In this document: positions 38,277 through 51,975 of the stretch, one piece after another | Position numbering within the stretch: position 1 is the stretch's first letter | Layout: every line of letters starts with the position of its first letter | Source: Saccharomyces paradoxus | Taxonomy: Eukaryota > Ascomycota > Saccharomycetes > Saccharomycetales > Saccharomycetaceae | Assembly (NCBI RefSeq): GCF_002079055.1 | Contig: NC_047497.1 | Span: 416,501-480,500 of the forward strand | DNA length: 64,000 nucleotides | Reading direction: 5' to 3' | The notes under the pieces: model-generated | Databases searched by the model: none | The model's input: the letters and a program-made list of their open reading frames with translations, nothing else | What the model was told of the DNA's origin: nothing | Program-made: the position numbers and the translations under genes

Positions 38277-40061
38277 TTAATGAATAAGTTCCTGCTTTAC
38301 CACAACAAATGCGAATAATGTTCTTTCATCCGATTTAACGGGCGAGAATCTCTCAGATCTTTCACTATTATTTTCTAGAATTTCTTTCAAAATTTCTGGA
38401 ATTTCACCGCTCCTCGATGGAACAATATAAAAATCCTTTTCGTATCTAGTTTTTGGCTTTATACCCGCAATGCGACTTTTATTTTCCAGTGAGTCTACAA
38501 CTTCTGCGAAAGTTGCCTTACTTTCATCGTCATTTGAGGAAAATAATTGATACACTAATATAGCTCTAGAGCAGGAGATTTCTTTAAGATATGGTACAGC
38601 AGTAGTTGTAGGCAATCGTCCTTCCACATACAGTTTGCCGTCGCCAATAGCTTCCTTGATGATATCCCTCTTTAACTTTTGTGAAGTTCCAACGTGGTTT
38701 AGGTAACCTGTAAACTCAAGTCCTAAGCCGGGGTATAAAAATGCGCACTGTAGAGACTCTTCGTTGATTATTGTATTTGGGCTGAGTTCTTTTGGAATGG
38801 CATGTGTCTGTTCTATTTTGCCCTTATCGCTGTCGCTACTCTCAACGTTGTGTAATCTTATGCTATCTTTTGAGTATAAAATATCCTCTTGAGGTTCAGC
38901 GGAATCTTCGATCAGCTCATCACCCTTATGGGTTTTAACGTATATGGGTTTGTCGGGTACCTCAACAATAAAGTTTTCTAAAGTAACTTTATCCCTTTTT
39001 TCTTTGAATTCTTGTAAGTCAGGATTTGCCAGTTCAGATGCGTTCATGTTTACCAGCTTATTCAAAGGTAATTTACCCTCTATAACATGTGCTTTCAGTT
39101 CCAAATTTTTCTTATCCTTTAGGTTAGAATATAATGATCTCACTTTCTCTGTGTATATCTTATCCAAAGTACCAAATTCGACGTTAAGGCAAGCTTTATA
39201 AAGCTCATCCTCAAGATTGTGCGCAAACTCTTTTGACACGAATACTGTATCTTTCCCATCAGGAAGCTTATAAAGCTTTGCCTCTGTCGTCTCGGGGATG
39301 ATGAACTTGCTAAATAAGGTAGAGAACATTTTTTCTGCATTATATCTCAGTTTGTGTTCTTTTTCGCTTTCAAAATCTCTCTTGGTAGGCATTCTGTTTT
39401 CGACAGTGTCAAAATTGGTAGCATCAGTGCTTTTCTTCCTTTTTTTTGACTCATTGGATTTTTTCACCTGCTTAATTTTGGTAAGGTTCCCTTTGGAACT
39501 ATCGGGACTCCTTTTCCGTTTCCTGGGGCTTTCTTCATCAAGGAAGATATCTGCATCATTGTCATTGTGGTCATTAATGGGCTTATAAACATCATCATCA
39601 TCGTAATCATCGTCCTCTGAAATCTCCACCTCCTTAGATTTTTCCAAATGTGCATACAGCGATGGGTCGCACAATTCGCAGTAGTACTTAGAATCCTCGC
39701 TCATTAGCCCATCGATGGCGTCTTTACCATTGGTCATACATTTAATATGCTGCCAAGAATCACAGCCGTCGCACTGAACCATGTCCCCATGCGAGTATTC
39801 AGCAGCATCGTAGTTCTCATTGTTTGCCCCGCACAAACACCTAACATAGCCCTCGTCTGCTTCTTCTGCTTCTTCTGTTCTTTCTTTCTCAGTATCTTTA
39901 CTTGGCTCTTGGGAAGAATCAGCCTTCTTATTCTTTTTTGTCACTGAATCAGCCTTCTTTTTAGTTCTTTTTTTCTTGGGTGTTTCACTCTCCTCCTGTA
40001 ACAGATACTCAATATATTTATTCTGACCCTTATTAGATCTTGAAGAAGTACGAACAGACAT
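38277..40061 (-). CDS. BYE1: PHD-finger/TFIIS-like transcription elongation regulator Bye1
   Basis: Bye1 is a nuclear protein that binds RNA polymerase II and H3K4me3 and acts as a negative regulator of elongation, suppressing ess1 defects. Architecture in the 594-residue protein: a basic N-terminus, then a PHD finger near 73-135 ([36 protein letters not shown] give the C4HC3 ligands). An acidic/basic linker precedes the TFIIS-like central domain near 230-350 ([17 protein letters not shown]), and a SPOC domain lies near 440-580. Start [14 protein letters not shown]. Relatives include human PHF3 and DIDO. Confidence 0.95.
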   Translation of the reverse strand: MSVRTSSRSNKGQNKYIEYLLQEESETPKKKRTKKKADSVTKKNKKADSSQEPSKDTEKERTEEAEEADEGYVRCLCGANNENYDAAEYSHGDMVQCDGCDSWQHIKCMTNGKDAIDGLMSEDSKYYCELCDPSLYAHLEKSKEVEISEDDDYDDDDVYKPINDHNDNDADIFLDEESPRKRKRSPDSSKGNLTKIKQVKKSNESKKRKKSTDATNFDTVENRMPTKRDFESEKEHKLRYNAEKMFSTLFSKFIIPETTEAKLYKLPDGKDTVFVSKEFAHNLEDELYKACLNVEFGTLDKIYTEKVRSLYSNLKDKKNLELKAHVIEGKLPLNKLVNMNASELANPDLQEFKEKRDKVTLENFIVEVPDKPIYVKTHKGDELIEDSAEPQEDILYSKDSIRLHNVESSDSDKGKIEQTHAIPKELSPNTIINEESLQCAFLYPGLGLEFTGYLNHVGTSQKLKRDIIKEAIGDGKLYVEGRLPTTTAVPYLKEISCSRAILVYQLFSSNDDESKATFAEVVDSLENKSRIAGIKPKTRYEKDFYIVPSRSGEIPEILKEILENNSERSERFSPVKSDERTLFAFVVVKQELIH

Positions 40062-40790
40062 AGTAAATTTAAACTAAATAAAAGCTAAAAGTAAAAGTTA
40101 GAGTAGAAATAAAAGTAAAAGAGAACCTAGGATAATCGTTAGCCCCCTGTGTATAGAACAAGTCAAAATACTAAGATCTTGTCACCTTATCCTCTTGCAT
40201 CGTGGGTCTTTTGACCAAATTGCAACCTGGGCATCCCTTCGTATGTCTTGTGAAATACTATCCACCTCTCCGCAGCTCCTAGAAATGATAAAATGATACG
40301 ACCTCCGTGAAGAGCGATCCGAGGACTGAAAAAAGGAAAAACAAAAATGGGCTAAAAACCACAACAAAAGAATATCAACTTTCATTGCTTGGCGGGTCAT
40401 CGCGTCTTTTTTATTTCCTTCTGTTAAAGAAGAGTAAAGTGCCCATCAGTGTTCGTATTTGTTACAAGTGATTTTCTGATTTGGTACTACTGCAGAAGCG
40501 TATTTTTTGCTTCAGTTACCATAGCGCAAGAACACTAGCGACTTTGTTCGTGGACCAACAAAGTAGGATTTCTACTGCTATATTTTATAGGTAGTTGGTT
40601 AGTCCGATCGCTCACTTTTTGGTTGTCGTTGAGTACTTCATAAGTTTCTCCTTTTTCTCTTCTAAATTGAACTACTTTGGGTATAGCTTTTGGCCCAAGG
40701 ATCTTCTAATTTTCTTCAAAAGTACTTTATTTTATTTCCTACAGGTTGCGGTTTTCATATTTCAAAAAGCTTTTAATAGTTCCTTTGCGT
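40062..40790. other. BYE1/AUR1 divergent promoter region
   Basis: The 729-bp spacer begins with purine-rich repeats of the AAAAGTAAAAG type (40080-40125) near BYE1. It has long T-rich stretches near AUR1. I recognise no specific factor site, RNA gene or repeat family. Confidence 0.55.
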
Positions 40791-41996
40791 ATGGCAAATC
40801 CTTTTTCGAGATGGTTTCTATCAGAGAGACCTCCAAACTGCCATGTAGCCGATTTAGAAACAAGTTTAGATCCCCATCAAACTTTGCTGAAGGTGCAAAA
40901 GTACAAACCTGCTTTAAGTGACTGGGTGCATTACATCTTCTTGGGATCCATCATGTTGTTTGTGTTTATTACTAATCCCGCACCTTGGATTTTCAAGATT
41001 CTTTTTTATTGTTTCTTAGGCACTTTATTCATCATTCCAGCTACATCACAGTTTTTCTTCAATGCTTTGCCTATACTAACATGGGTGGCGCTTTATTTCA
41101 CTTCATCGTATTTTCCAGATGACCGCAGGCCCCCTATTACTGTTAAAGTGTTACCAGCGGTGGAAACAATTTTATATGGTGACAATTTAAGTGATATTCT
41201 TGCAACATCGACGAACTCCTTTTTGGATATTTTGGCATGGTTGCCGTATGGTTTATTTCATTTCGGGGCCCCATTTGTCGTTGCTGCCATCTTATTCGTA
41301 TTTGGGCCACCAACTGTTTTACAGGGTTACGCCTTCGCATTTGGTTATATGAACCTGTTTGGTGTTATCATGCAAAATGTCTTTCCAGCCGCTCCACCAT
41401 GGTATAAAATTCTTTATGGATTGGAATCAGCCAACTATGGTATGCATGGCTCGCCGGGCGGATTAGCTAGAATTGATAAGCTACTCGGCATTAATATGTA
41501 TACTACAGCCTTTTCAAATTCCTCAGTCATTTTTGGTGCTTTCCCTTCGTTGCATTCTGGATGTGCTACTATGGAAGCCTTGTTTTTCTGCTATTGCTTC
41601 CCAAAATTGAAGCCTTTGTTTATTACTTATGTTTGCTGGTTATGGTGGTCAACTATGTATTTGACACATCATTATTTTGTAGACCTGATGGCAGGTTCTG
41701 TGCTATCATACGTTATTTTCCAGTACACAAAGTACACACATTTGCCAATTGTAGATACATCTCTTTTTTGCAGGTGGTCATATACTTCAATTGAGAAATA
41801 TGATATCTCCAAGAAAGATCCATTAGCTGCAGATTCAAACGATATTGAGAGTGTCCCTTTGTCCAACTTGGAACTTGACTTTGATCTTAATATGACTGAT
41901 GAACCTAGCGTAAGCCCTTCATTATTTGATGGTTCTACTTCCGTTTCTCGTTCGTCGGCTACGTCTATAACGTCACTAGGTGTAAAGAGGGCTTAA
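40791..41996 (+). CDS. AUR1: Inositolphosphorylceramide synthase Aur1
   Basis: Aur1 is the Golgi enzyme that transfers phosphoinositol from phosphatidylinositol to ceramide, making IPC; it is the target of aureobasidin A and works with Kei1. The 401-residue multispanning protein has the lipid-phosphatase-like active site: H255 in GAFPSLHSGC, and H294 and D298 in THHYFVDLMAGS, at the same numbers as in S. cerevisiae. The C-terminal cytosolic tail is Ser/Asp-rich (NDIESVPLSNLELDFDLN). The frame extends 15 codons upstream but from a TTG codon, so ATG at 40791 (MANPFSRWFL) is the start. It acts in the same pathway as LAC1, 7 kb away. Confidence 0.97.
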   Translation: MANPFSRWFLSERPPNCHVADLETSLDPHQTLLKVQKYKPALSDWVHYIFLGSIMLFVFITNPAPWIFKILFYCFLGTLFIIPATSQFFFNALPILTWVALYFTSSYFPDDRRPPITVKVLPAVETILYGDNLSDILATSTNSFLDILAWLPYGLFHFGAPFVVAAILFVFGPPTVLQGYAFAFGYMNLFGVIMQNVFPAAPPWYKILYGLESANYGMHGSPGGLARIDKLLGINMYTTAFSNSSVIFGAFPSLHSGCATMEALFFCYCFPKLKPLFITYVCWLWWSTMYLTHHYFVDLMAGSVLSYVIFQYTKYTHLPIVDTSLFCRWSYTSIEKYDISKKDPLAADSNDIESVPLSNLELDFDLNMTDEPSVSPSLFDGSTSVSRSSATSITSLGVKRA

Positions 41997-42310
41997 TGAG
42001 TATTTTATCTGTAACTACAGATAATCAGTGGTCTTATATAGATGCATATAGAATATATATCTCTTCTTCTTTCTTTTTCAGTCAGAACTGTAGTTTAGCA
42101 TAATATACATGTAGTTTATTTAAACACATACCATTGATCATCTTTGAAAGTATTGTAAACCTATGAAATAAATAAACAGCTAATAATGGCGAACCTACGT
42201 TAACTGAGGTCTTAAAATGTTGTTCCAGTCTTGTTTATTGAATGTGTATGAAAGAAATGTACATATTTACATGTGTTGCGGCGTCATCAGCAAGAATTAG
42301 TACGCCAAAC
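41997..42310. other. Convergent AUR1/MRP17 3' intergenic region
   Basis: A 314-bp A/T-rich region with TATATA and AATAAA-type 3' processing signals (42040-42180). No gene or RNA is recognised. Confidence 0.55.
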
Positions 42311-42745
<435 letters not shown>

Positions 42746-42989
42746 TTAAACCTTGTCTATTTGTTTAAGCTGGGCTAATGGGAGTTTCCAATTATATGGC
42801 TAAAGTCTTGGTAAAACTTCTCCGGGTTAGATGATGGCTGCGAAAAGATAGATAAACCAGCATTAAAGGGTCTTTATCCTCTCCTAACAAAAATTATCTT
42901 CTCGAATTATGCATATTCTGATGGAGCGTATCTGGGACTAGTGCACTTCTAGGCTGGTTATTTCACCCTTTGATACAGAACGTTAAACA

Positions 42990-43755
42990 ATGAGTTTGTT
43001 TGAGTGGGTGTTTGGAAAGAATGTCACTCCGCAAGAAAGGCTAAAAAAAGTATGTAGTTCTGTATTTGGATTGGTTGCTTTGGTGGACATACTAACGTTA
43101 ATTATTTGAATTTCAGAATCAAAGGGCTTTAGAAAGAACACAGAGGGAACTTGAAAGAGAAAAGAGGAAACTGGAACTGCAAGATAAAAAGCTTGTATCA
43201 GAAATTAAAAAATCGGCAAAGAATGGGCAAGTTACAGCAGCGAAGGTTCAAGCAAAAGATTTGGTGAGAACCAGGAATTACATCCAGAAATTTGACAATA
43301 TGAAAGCTCAACTTCAGGCCATATCATTGAGAATACAGGCCGTTCGAAGTAGTGACCAGATGACACGTTCTATGAGCGAGGCCACTGGCCTGTTGGCTGG
43401 AATGAACAGATCAATGAATCTACCTCAGTTGCAAAGGATATCTATGGAATTTGAAAAGCAAAATGATTTGATGGGTCAAAGGCAGGAATTTATGGATGAA
43501 GCTATTGATAACGTTATGGGCGATGAGGTGGATGAAGATGAAGAAGCAGACGAAATTGTAAATAAAGTCCTGGACGAGATTGGAGTGGATTTGAATTCAC
43601 AGTTGCAAAGTACGCCTCAAAATCTGGTTTCCAATGCACCAGTTGCGGAAACAGCAATGGGGATTGCAGAACCTATTGGTGCCGGATCAGAATCTCACGG
43701 TAATCCTGACGATGACTTGCAAGCTCGGTTGAACACTTTGAAGAAGCAGACCTGA
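42990..43755 (+). CDS. DID4: ESCRT-III subunit Did4/Vps2, spliced
   Basis: Did4 (Vps2, CHMP2) caps ESCRT-III with Vps24 and recruits Vps4 for multivesicular body sorting. Exon 1 (42990-43049) encodes MSLFEWVFGKNVTPQERLKK. A 67-bp intron (43050-43116) has donor GTATGT, branchpoint TACTAAC at 43090-43096 and acceptor CAG. Exon 2 (43117-43755) continues NQRALERTQREL. The 232-residue product has the basic N-terminal helices, an acidic middle (GDEVDEDEEADEIV) and a C-terminal MIM1 motif (LQARLNTLK) that binds the Vps4 MIT domain. Confidence 0.96.
43050..43116 (+). other. Spliceosomal intron of DID4
   Basis: GTATGT donor at 43050, TACTAAC at 43090-43096, TTTCAG acceptor ending 43116. At 67 nt it is short for yeast; it falls between codons 20 and 21. 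Confidence 0.95.
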
Positions 43756-43977
43756 GTGTTTTAACTATATGTAATAAGTGATGCGTTTATACTATAAGAA
43801 ATTAATTGCTGAGGTCAAAGTAAGCATTAAGAGTCAGAAAGCTTCCGGAATCTGTTTAGTTTTCCACTTTACTCAAACTCGTCACTAAAGTTTTCTTTTT
43901 TTGAATGAGTCCTCGAATAAATATGTTCTATATTATACATCTTTTATATATCATTAAGTGTACAGTAATCGATCAAA

Positions 43978-44586
43978 TTATAGATGCTTACGGATGATTT
44001 TTTCACTAATTAAGTACTCATAAATGATGGTGGCGCATTCTTCCACCGTCTTTTGATCAGTTCTCAAATGCAGTTCTGGAGCCTTTGGTGCTTCATAAGG
44101 AGCAGAAATGCCTGTAAACTCTTTAATTACACCCTCCCTAGCTTTCTTGTATAAGCCCTTAGGGTCCCTTTGCTCAGCAACTTCTAATGGAACATCAACG
44201 AATATCTCAATGAACTTCAAACCAGCCTCCTTATGTAGTTCACGAGCTCTATCTCTATCAACTCTGTATGGGGAGATAAATGAGGTGATTGAAATAGCGC
44301 ATGAATCAGCAAATAGTTTAGAAACTTCGCTAATTCTACGAATGTTTTCATTTCTGTCCTTTTCAGAGAAGCCTAAGTCCTTGTTTAGACCAAAACGAAT
44401 GTTATCACCATCCAATCTATACGCAGACAGGTTTTTTTGAAGCAGCAACTGTTCCAGTGCACAGGCAATTGTACTTTTTCCTGACGCGCTTAGACCTGTT
44501 AACCAAATGGTACAACCGTCCTGCTTTCTCAATGCCTTGCGTTCATCGTAAGTAAGATTTGGATGCCAAGTAATATTAGTCGCCAT
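43978..44586 (-). CDS. MET14: Adenylylsulfate kinase Met14
   Basis: Met14 is the cytosolic APS kinase of sulfate assimilation. It phosphorylates adenosine 5'-phosphosulfate to PAPS using ATP. The 202-residue protein has the P-loop GLSASGKST near 31-39, and [16 protein letters not shown] with [16 protein letters not shown] shape the APS site. The kinase is single-domain, not fused to ATP sulfurylase. Start [10 protein letters not shown]. Two CACGTG motifs upstream (44810-44815 core and 45057-45062) fit Cbf1-Met4-Met28 control of sulfur genes. It is the classical centromere-linked gene left of CEN11. Confidence 0.97.
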
Positions 44587-44807
44587 TGGTATACAGTATG
44601 CTTGAAAAAATTATCTCAACTTTCCTTGATGTATAGCTGTAACAAAAAAGGAAGACATGCAAACATTAATAAATACGCAACTGATGTTGTCGAGAAAGTT
44701 CGCATCTTATATACACACTTTTGACAAATTCATGAAGTTGAAGTCATATTGAGTCGTTCATCTTCCTCTCTACTGCCACATTTATTGAGGTGGCTTGTGA
44801 ATATTGA

Positions 44808-44815
44808 TCACGTGA
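44808..44815. promoter_or_regulatory. Cbf1 site in the MET14 promoter
   Basis: The palindrome TCACGTGA lies about 220 bp before the MET14 start. Cbf1-Met4-Met28 binding at TCACGTG drives sulfur-assimilation genes including MET14 in S. cerevisiae, where this is experimentally established. Confidence 0.8.
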
Positions 44816-45056
44816 AATTAGCGGCGCGTTTTTTAGTCAAACATTTTTGGAAAAGCTTGCCGCTATTTTGCAAATAAATAATAGATGCCGCACGGTTACG
44901 TTAACACAGAAACGATTTTTTCCTCCAATCTTACAAAATCTTTGGTTTAAGTTTATATGTTTTCCTTGGCGACAATTGGTAAGCCAAATATTCTTATTCT
45001 GATGGATTCTAGGAATGCAGTGACCGGAGAACTCCAGCTGGTAGACCTGCTATAAA

Positions 45057-45062
45057 CACGTG
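45057..45062. promoter_or_regulatory. Second CACGTG upstream of MET14
   Basis: A CACGTG core within AAACACGTGAAA lies about 470 bp from MET14 and 230 bp from the centromere. It may be a second Cbf1 site; the distance makes a MET14 role less certain. Confidence 0.4.
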
Positions 45063-45288
45063 AAAAGCTGTATAAAAATGATTGTCATTGCTGAACTTAC
45101 CAATGCTCTTTTAAATGCATTCTTACCTAACCATTATCTTACAAAAGCGATAATGCACCGCAGTTTATTCCTGTGATCACTTCTTAACGCTGATTTATAA
45201 TCTTGCTCTATTTTTACATCAAAACCATTATTACCTTTTTCCGGTATTTGATTAATTATCAAAAATTAATATATCTCATTAAAACTAA

Positions 45289-45407
45289 TTTTTCATGTTC
45301 GGACAGCGCGAACATGACATTTTTGTTTTATTTATTTGAAAGTTCAATATATGATTTTTAAAAATGTTATAATATTTATTTTAAAAGTTATTTTAAAATC
45401 ATGTGAC
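45289..45407 (-). other. CEN11: Point centromere CEN11 (CDEI-CDEII-CDEIII)
   Basis: On the minus strand GTCACATG (45407-45400) is a perfect CDEI, the Cbf1 site. An 85-bp CDEII (45399-45315) has about nine G/C bases, roughly 89% A+T, with homopolymeric A and T runs. CDEIII (about 45314-45289) reads TGT, eight bases, TCCGAA, then CATGAAAAA; it keeps the essential central CCG bound by CBF3 and the A-rich flank. Total length of about 119 bp is in the family range. It sits between MET14 and VPS1, exactly where CEN11 lies in S. cerevisiae. CDEIII is unusually palindromic: CATGTTCG (45294-45301) and CGAACATG (45309-45316) are perfect inverted arms. Confidence 0.95.
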
Positions 45408-45770
45408 AAATCTACCATTTTTTTTTTCTCAGCAAGGTAATTAATTGTTGAGTTAAACGGAACTACGAAAGTACCTCATTTAGTATTGGGACCATTGTAG
45501 TGTCTGTATCTAATTAGCGTAAGTAACCTAAATACTACACCTTTGAAAAAGCGCTAAGATTATATACTATTGATTTTTTTTTTTTTTCAAGTTCCATTTA
45601 TTTATATTAGGCGAAGGATATTTAGTTCATTATGTGGATAGGAAATCGGCCAAAAACATAATTTATAAACTAGCTTCTAGGTATACAAGAACAATATAAA
45701 AGGATTGCAGTAAATATTAGGGAGAGATACTTGAAGCCAAGCTTGAGCGACTAGTACGGATGAGAAATAC
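45408..45770. other. VPS1 3' region right of the centromere
   Basis: A 363-bp A/T-rich spacer between CDEI and the VPS1 stop, with poly-T runs at 45418-45427 and 45576-45588. No gene or RNA is visible. Confidence 0.6.
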
Positions 45771-47885
45771 TTAAACAGATGAGACAATTTGACTAGCATT
45801 TCTCAATATCTCGACCATCTTCTTACATTCTTTTCTTCTTTGGATGGTTATGTCGTTTTCTTTGGTTAATTCTTCAATATCTTGCTTTCCATATAGTTTT
45901 TCGAGTAAAACTTTTTGAATGTCAGTTTTACTTTTCACAATCAATTTAAGCATCAGAGCTTTTGGTATAATATCGGCAATAGTTCTTTTGACGATAGAGA
46001 AATAACTACTAATCAACAACTTGATTACTTCTGTTTCCATTGTCTCCCTTTCGGTCATTTGGCCGGTAGCTTTCAAAACAGGAGGTGGGGATTCCAAGGC
46101 TGCTAATTTCTTCTTGTTTTTAGTGGAGAAGAACCCACCAAAAAATCCTGATTTCTCTTCCATAGGTGGCGCTTTGCTGGATGGTGGTTGGGCCGGTAAT
46201 GGTTTACCTGTCTTTGGGTCAACAGCGACTTGGCGAGGATGTAATTTTTCTTCTACCATTACCATTGCTTGAGAACCTTTTAAAAGATCGGGATGGGCTG
46301 TGTTAATGTAAGTTTGTTCAGCCTTGATTATATCGACAACAAATTCGTTTGTAGGAACAGTAGCATTCTTTAAGAACTGAATGAACTGATTAGAAATCGC
46401 TTCTCTTAGAGCAGGATATCTTGAATATTTTGGTTGCGAGATAATCTGTTTTAGCATACGAACAAGTTCATCGAACACCAGAGTAACTAAACGGAGAGAT
46501 GGTTCTTCAAACCTTCTAATTTGTTGTTTAACTAAAACTTCAAAAGCCTCGGTACCGACAAACAAAGATGGGGCGGAACCTGAACTATTGTACATAATTG
46601 TTCTGATGTCAGAATCTTTAATCTGGTCGAATGGATCTAGAGAGTCCACACCGTTTTTGAAAGTTTCGTGGAATACATAAGAAATTCTAGCACCACCAGA
46701 AAGTTCCTGACTGGAAAGCTCCTTCGCCTCACCATCCAAGATGCCGGCATATTCATTGGAAAAATCAGTAATCATACTCAAAACAACAGAACTAGCTGAA
46801 TCCATAGTTTCTGGACCCAAGTTTATAAGTTCATTTTGATATTTTTTCAATGTGGCCTCGATCTTGGCTTTAATCTCTGGTAGAGTTTGCCTGATGTGGT
46901 GTAATAAGATTGAGTTTAACTTTTTCGCCAAATATGGTGTACCACAGTAGTGAGCTTTAGAACTGTAAGAGGGATGGTTCTCAAAAAATTTCCTTTCGTT
47001 TTCAAGAGCTTCTCTTATTGTTTTTTTGTGTTCGATATCCTTTTGGCCTCTATTGATAACTGGGATATAACCATATCTCAAAGGAATGACTCTTCCAGCC
47101 AAAATATCTATGACATCTGTACCTTGATCCATCAAATCGACTTTTGTCAAGACACCAATAGTTCTAGTTCCCTCCGGGTCGACTTCTCTAGCCAGCTTCA
47201 AACCATCACTGTTCGCCAAATCTGTGTTAGCGGCATTAACAGATAATATAATAGCGTTTGGTTTAGAAATGTACTTTAGCAGCATATCTTTAATTTGTCT
47301 TTCAATATCAGGAGGTTGGTCACCTACAGGAACCTTCGTTAACCCAGGTAAATCGACTAACGTCAAAGTCAGAACATGTGGAGAATAAATTCTCAAGTTA
47401 ATGGGAACAGAAGAAATACCTGAATTGGCACCTGTAACCTTGTCGGTTTCTTTGACGATTTCCTGTCTAATTTCATCAAAATTGTAAAATTTCTTACCGG
47501 GCAAATGCAAAAATTCACCCCATTCCTCTTTATTGTCCTCAGATTGCCCTTCATTCTGATGCTCTCCTGTTTCGTTCTTTTTCTTATCATTGTCGTTGAT
47601 GTTTAAGTCAATCAATTCATTAGCAGCCTGGTTTACTTTAGCATGTTCTGACTTTTTTGGTCTCCTATTAATCAATTGTAAAACTAAAGGCCTTCTAGTA
47701 ACGATACCAGTACCTCTTGGCAAGAAATCCCTACCAACAATATTCTCCAAAACGGAGGATTTTCCTGACGACTGAGAACCGACAACAGTGATCTGTGGTA
47801 AATCAATAGGAGATTGAGATCCTCCTCCTAAGGGGGCCAAAGCGTCCTGAAGCTTGTTAATGGTAGAAATTAAATGCTCATCCAT
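45771..47885 (-). CDS. VPS1: Dynamin-like GTPase Vps1
   Basis: Vps1 is a large dynamin-family GTPase that severs membranes in vacuolar protein sorting, endocytosis and peroxisome fission. The 704-residue protein carries G1 [13 protein letters not shown] near 36-48 and the conserved RG...TRRP switch segment near 57-66. G3 [14 protein letters not shown] lies near 178-191, and G4 TKVD near 246-249. The dynamin middle domain and the GED near 610-704 follow; there is no pleckstrin-homology or proline-rich domain, as expected for Vps1. Two low-complexity insertions (near 85-120 and 560-610) differ mildly from S. cerevisiae. First gene right of the centromere. Confidence 0.97.
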   Translation of the reverse strand: MDEHLISTINKLQDALAPLGGGSQSPIDLPQITVVGSQSSGKSSVLENIVGRDFLPRGTGIVTRRPLVLQLINRRPKKSEHAKVNQAANELIDLNINDNDKKKNETGEHQNEGQSEDNKEEWGEFLHLPGKKFYNFDEIRQEIVKETDKVTGANSGISSVPINLRIYSPHVLTLTLVDLPGLTKVPVGDQPPDIERQIKDMLLKYISKPNAIILSVNAANTDLANSDGLKLAREVDPEGTRTIGVLTKVDLMDQGTDVIDILAGRVIPLRYGYIPVINRGQKDIEHKKTIREALENERKFFENHPSYSSKAHYCGTPYLAKKLNSILLHHIRQTLPEIKAKIEATLKKYQNELINLGPETMDSASSVVLSMITDFSNEYAGILDGEAKELSSQELSGGARISYVFHETFKNGVDSLDPFDQIKDSDIRTIMYNSSGSAPSLFVGTEAFEVLVKQQIRRFEEPSLRLVTLVFDELVRMLKQIISQPKYSRYPALREAISNQFIQFLKNATVPTNEFVVDIIKAEQTYINTAHPDLLKGSQAMVMVEEKLHPRQVAVDPKTGKPLPAQPPSSKAPPMEEKSGFFGGFFSTKNKKKLAALESPPPVLKATGQMTERETMETEVIKLLISSYFSIVKRTIADIIPKALMLKLIVKSKTDIQKVLLEKLYGKQDIEELTKENDITIQRRKECKKMVEILRNASQIVSSV

Positions 47886-50103
<2,218 letters not shown>

Positions 50104-50550
50104 GACGTTTTTATCTATAGTTAAATAGTTTATTAATATAGGTTGGCCAGTCATAAACAGATTTGTACCCTTTTCGTTAAAGTCGAAGTGCTTTTCTTAC
50201 AAGACTACAAAAAAAAATATATGGAATCCTCTCTCCACATGTTCTTTCACATGTAGCGGCAGTTCATCAGAAGGTGAGAATTTTACGTTGAAAGCCGGAT
50301 GTCAGGATGATATAATTTGAACGCATAATTACTCAAATTGGCTTGGAAAGGAACGGAGCCTTTTCCTTGCCGAGTTTCGGCCGGATATTTAGGCTTTTTT
50401 TCTGACGAAATAGGGGACCCAGGATTGACAAATATAACAAAACAAGCTTCGACGAGACGTTTTTCTCGAGAATTACATCTGACAGTTACGTGAAGTGTGA
50501 GTTCATGCAAATCGTACCCTTATTGACACAAATATACTAAAGAAGTAACA
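50104..50550. other. PAP1/OSH6 tandem intergenic region
   Basis: A 447-bp spacer holding the PAP1 terminator (A-run at 50210-50218) and the OSH6 promoter. No recognisable specific site, RNA gene or repeat. Confidence 0.55.
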
Positions 50551-51876
50551 ATGAGCTCCAAAAAACTGACCGTAGGATCTGATTCGCATCGGTTGAGCAA
50601 ATCCAGTTTTACAAGTAGTAAATCGTCACATTCAGCAATAAAAGATCAGCCGATTGATACAGATGATATTGATGAAGACGACGAATCCGGTCATAATATT
50701 ATCTTGAATATTATCTCACAACTGAGACCAGGCTGCGATTTGACCAGGATCACCTTGCCTACTTTTATTTTAGAAAAGAAATCGATGCTTGAACGTGTCA
50801 CAAATCAGTTACAATTTCCTGAGTTTTTGTTGCAGGCGCATTCAGAGAAGGACCCCTTGAAAAGATTTTTGTACGTAATTAAATGGTATTTGGCAGGTTG
50901 GCATATTGCGCCAAAGGCCGTTAAGAAACCGTTGAATCCAGTCCTTGGTGAATATTTTACCGCTTATTGGGATTTGCCAAACAAACAGCAGGCATATTAT
51001 ATATCTGAACAGACAAGTCACCACCCTCCAGAATGTGCGTACTTTTACATGATTCCCGAATCTTCAATTAGAGTGGACGGTGTTGTTATTCCTAAATCTA
51101 GATTTTTGGGAAATTCAAGTGCAGCCATGATGGATGGATCAACAGTTCTGCAATTTCTGGACATAAAGGATAAAAACGGAAACCCAGAAAAATATGTTCT
51201 TACACAACCAAATGTATATGTAAGAGGAATCCTGTTTGGGAAAATGAGAATCGAACTTGGAGATCATATGATAATTAAATCTCCTAACTTTCAAGCTGAT
51301 ATAGAGTTCAAAACAAAAGGATATGTTTTTGGGACTTACGATGCGATCGAAGGGACTGTTAAGGATTATGATGGTAATACGTATTACGAAATATCTGGTA
51401 AATGGAATGATGTTATGTATATAAAGGATTCAAAGCAATCTCGTTCTTCACCAAAGGTCTTCCTCGATACCCATAAGGAGTCACCATTGAGACCAAAAGT
51501 CCGTCCATTGAGCGAGCAAGGCGAATATGAATCCAGAAAGCTGTGGAAAAAGGTTACGGATGCCTTGGCTGTTCGCAATCACCCTGTTGCGACAGAAGAG
51601 AAATTCCAGATTGAAGACCACCAAAGACAATTAGCCAAAAAACGCATTGATGATGGTGTAGAATTTCATCCAAAGCTGTTTAGAAGATCAAAACCTGGCG
51701 AAGATCTTGATTATTGTATTTATAAAAATATTCCTGCCAATGAGGACCCTGAAAAGCAAATACGAAGCATATTGCAAATAGCACCTATTTTGCCCGGTCA
51801 GCAATTTACTGACAAATTCTTCATCCCTGCATTTGAAAAAATAAAATCACAAAAGATGATTGAAAGCAAAAGGTAG
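50551..51876 (+). CDS. OSH6: Oxysterol-binding-protein homolog Osh6, a phosphatidylserine carrier
   Basis: Osh6 carries phosphatidylserine from the ER to the plasma membrane in exchange for PI4P at contact sites. The 441-residue protein is a short-type ORP: an OSBP-related lipid-binding domain only, with no PH domain or ankyrins. The lid region is near 35-70, and the core family motif appears as EQTSHHPPECAYF near 150-165, with KPLNPVLGEYF near 125-135. It is seven residues shorter than S. cerevisiae Osh6 (448) and ends KMIESKR. OSH7 is a close paralogue; genomic position identifies OSH6. Confidence 0.94.
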   Translation: MSSKKLTVGSDSHRLSKSSFTSSKSSHSAIKDQPIDTDDIDEDDESGHNIILNIISQLRPGCDLTRITLPTFILEKKSMLERVTNQLQFPEFLLQAHSEKDPLKRFLYVIKWYLAGWHIAPKAVKKPLNPVLGEYFTAYWDLPNKQQAYYISEQTSHHPPECAYFYMIPESSIRVDGVVIPKSRFLGNSSAAMMDGSTVLQFLDIKDKNGNPEKYVLTQPNVYVRGILFGKMRIELGDHMIIKSPNFQADIEFKTKGYVFGTYDAIEGTVKDYDGNTYYEISGKWNDVMYIKDSKQSRSSPKVFLDTHKESPLRPKVRPLSEQGEYESRKLWKKVTDALAVRNHPVATEEKFQIEDHQRQLAKKRIDDGVEFHPKLFRRSKPGEDLDYCIYKNIPANEDPEKQIRSILQIAPILPGQQFTDKFFIPAFEKIKSQKMIESKR

Positions 51877-51975
51877 AACTGGGCAAAACAGTAGTATATA
51901 TCATGAATATGATACTTTCGTTTTTGTTGTAAGTTATAGATTAGTTTTTTTTTATATGTGTTTCTTTTTTTTGTT

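Larger units (their letters stand above)
44587..45288. other. MET14 upstream region left of the centromere
   Basis: About 700 bp between the MET14 start and CDEIII. It contains the two Cbf1-type sites listed separately and becomes increasingly A/T-rich toward the centromere. No open reading frame with family features and no RNA gene was found. Confidence 0.6.

Noticed and set aside
39840-40060. Cys/Phe-rich frame antisense to BYE1
   Set aside because: A shadow of lysine/glutamate-rich BYE1 coding sequence.
40746-40790. A 15-codon N-terminal extension of AUR1
   Set aside because: It begins with TTG, not ATG; the ATG at 40791 gives the family N-terminus and length.
44587-45770. A possible small gene in the MET14-VPS1 interval
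   Set aside because: No frame of note; the interval is explained by the MET14 promoter, the centromere and the VPS1 3' region.
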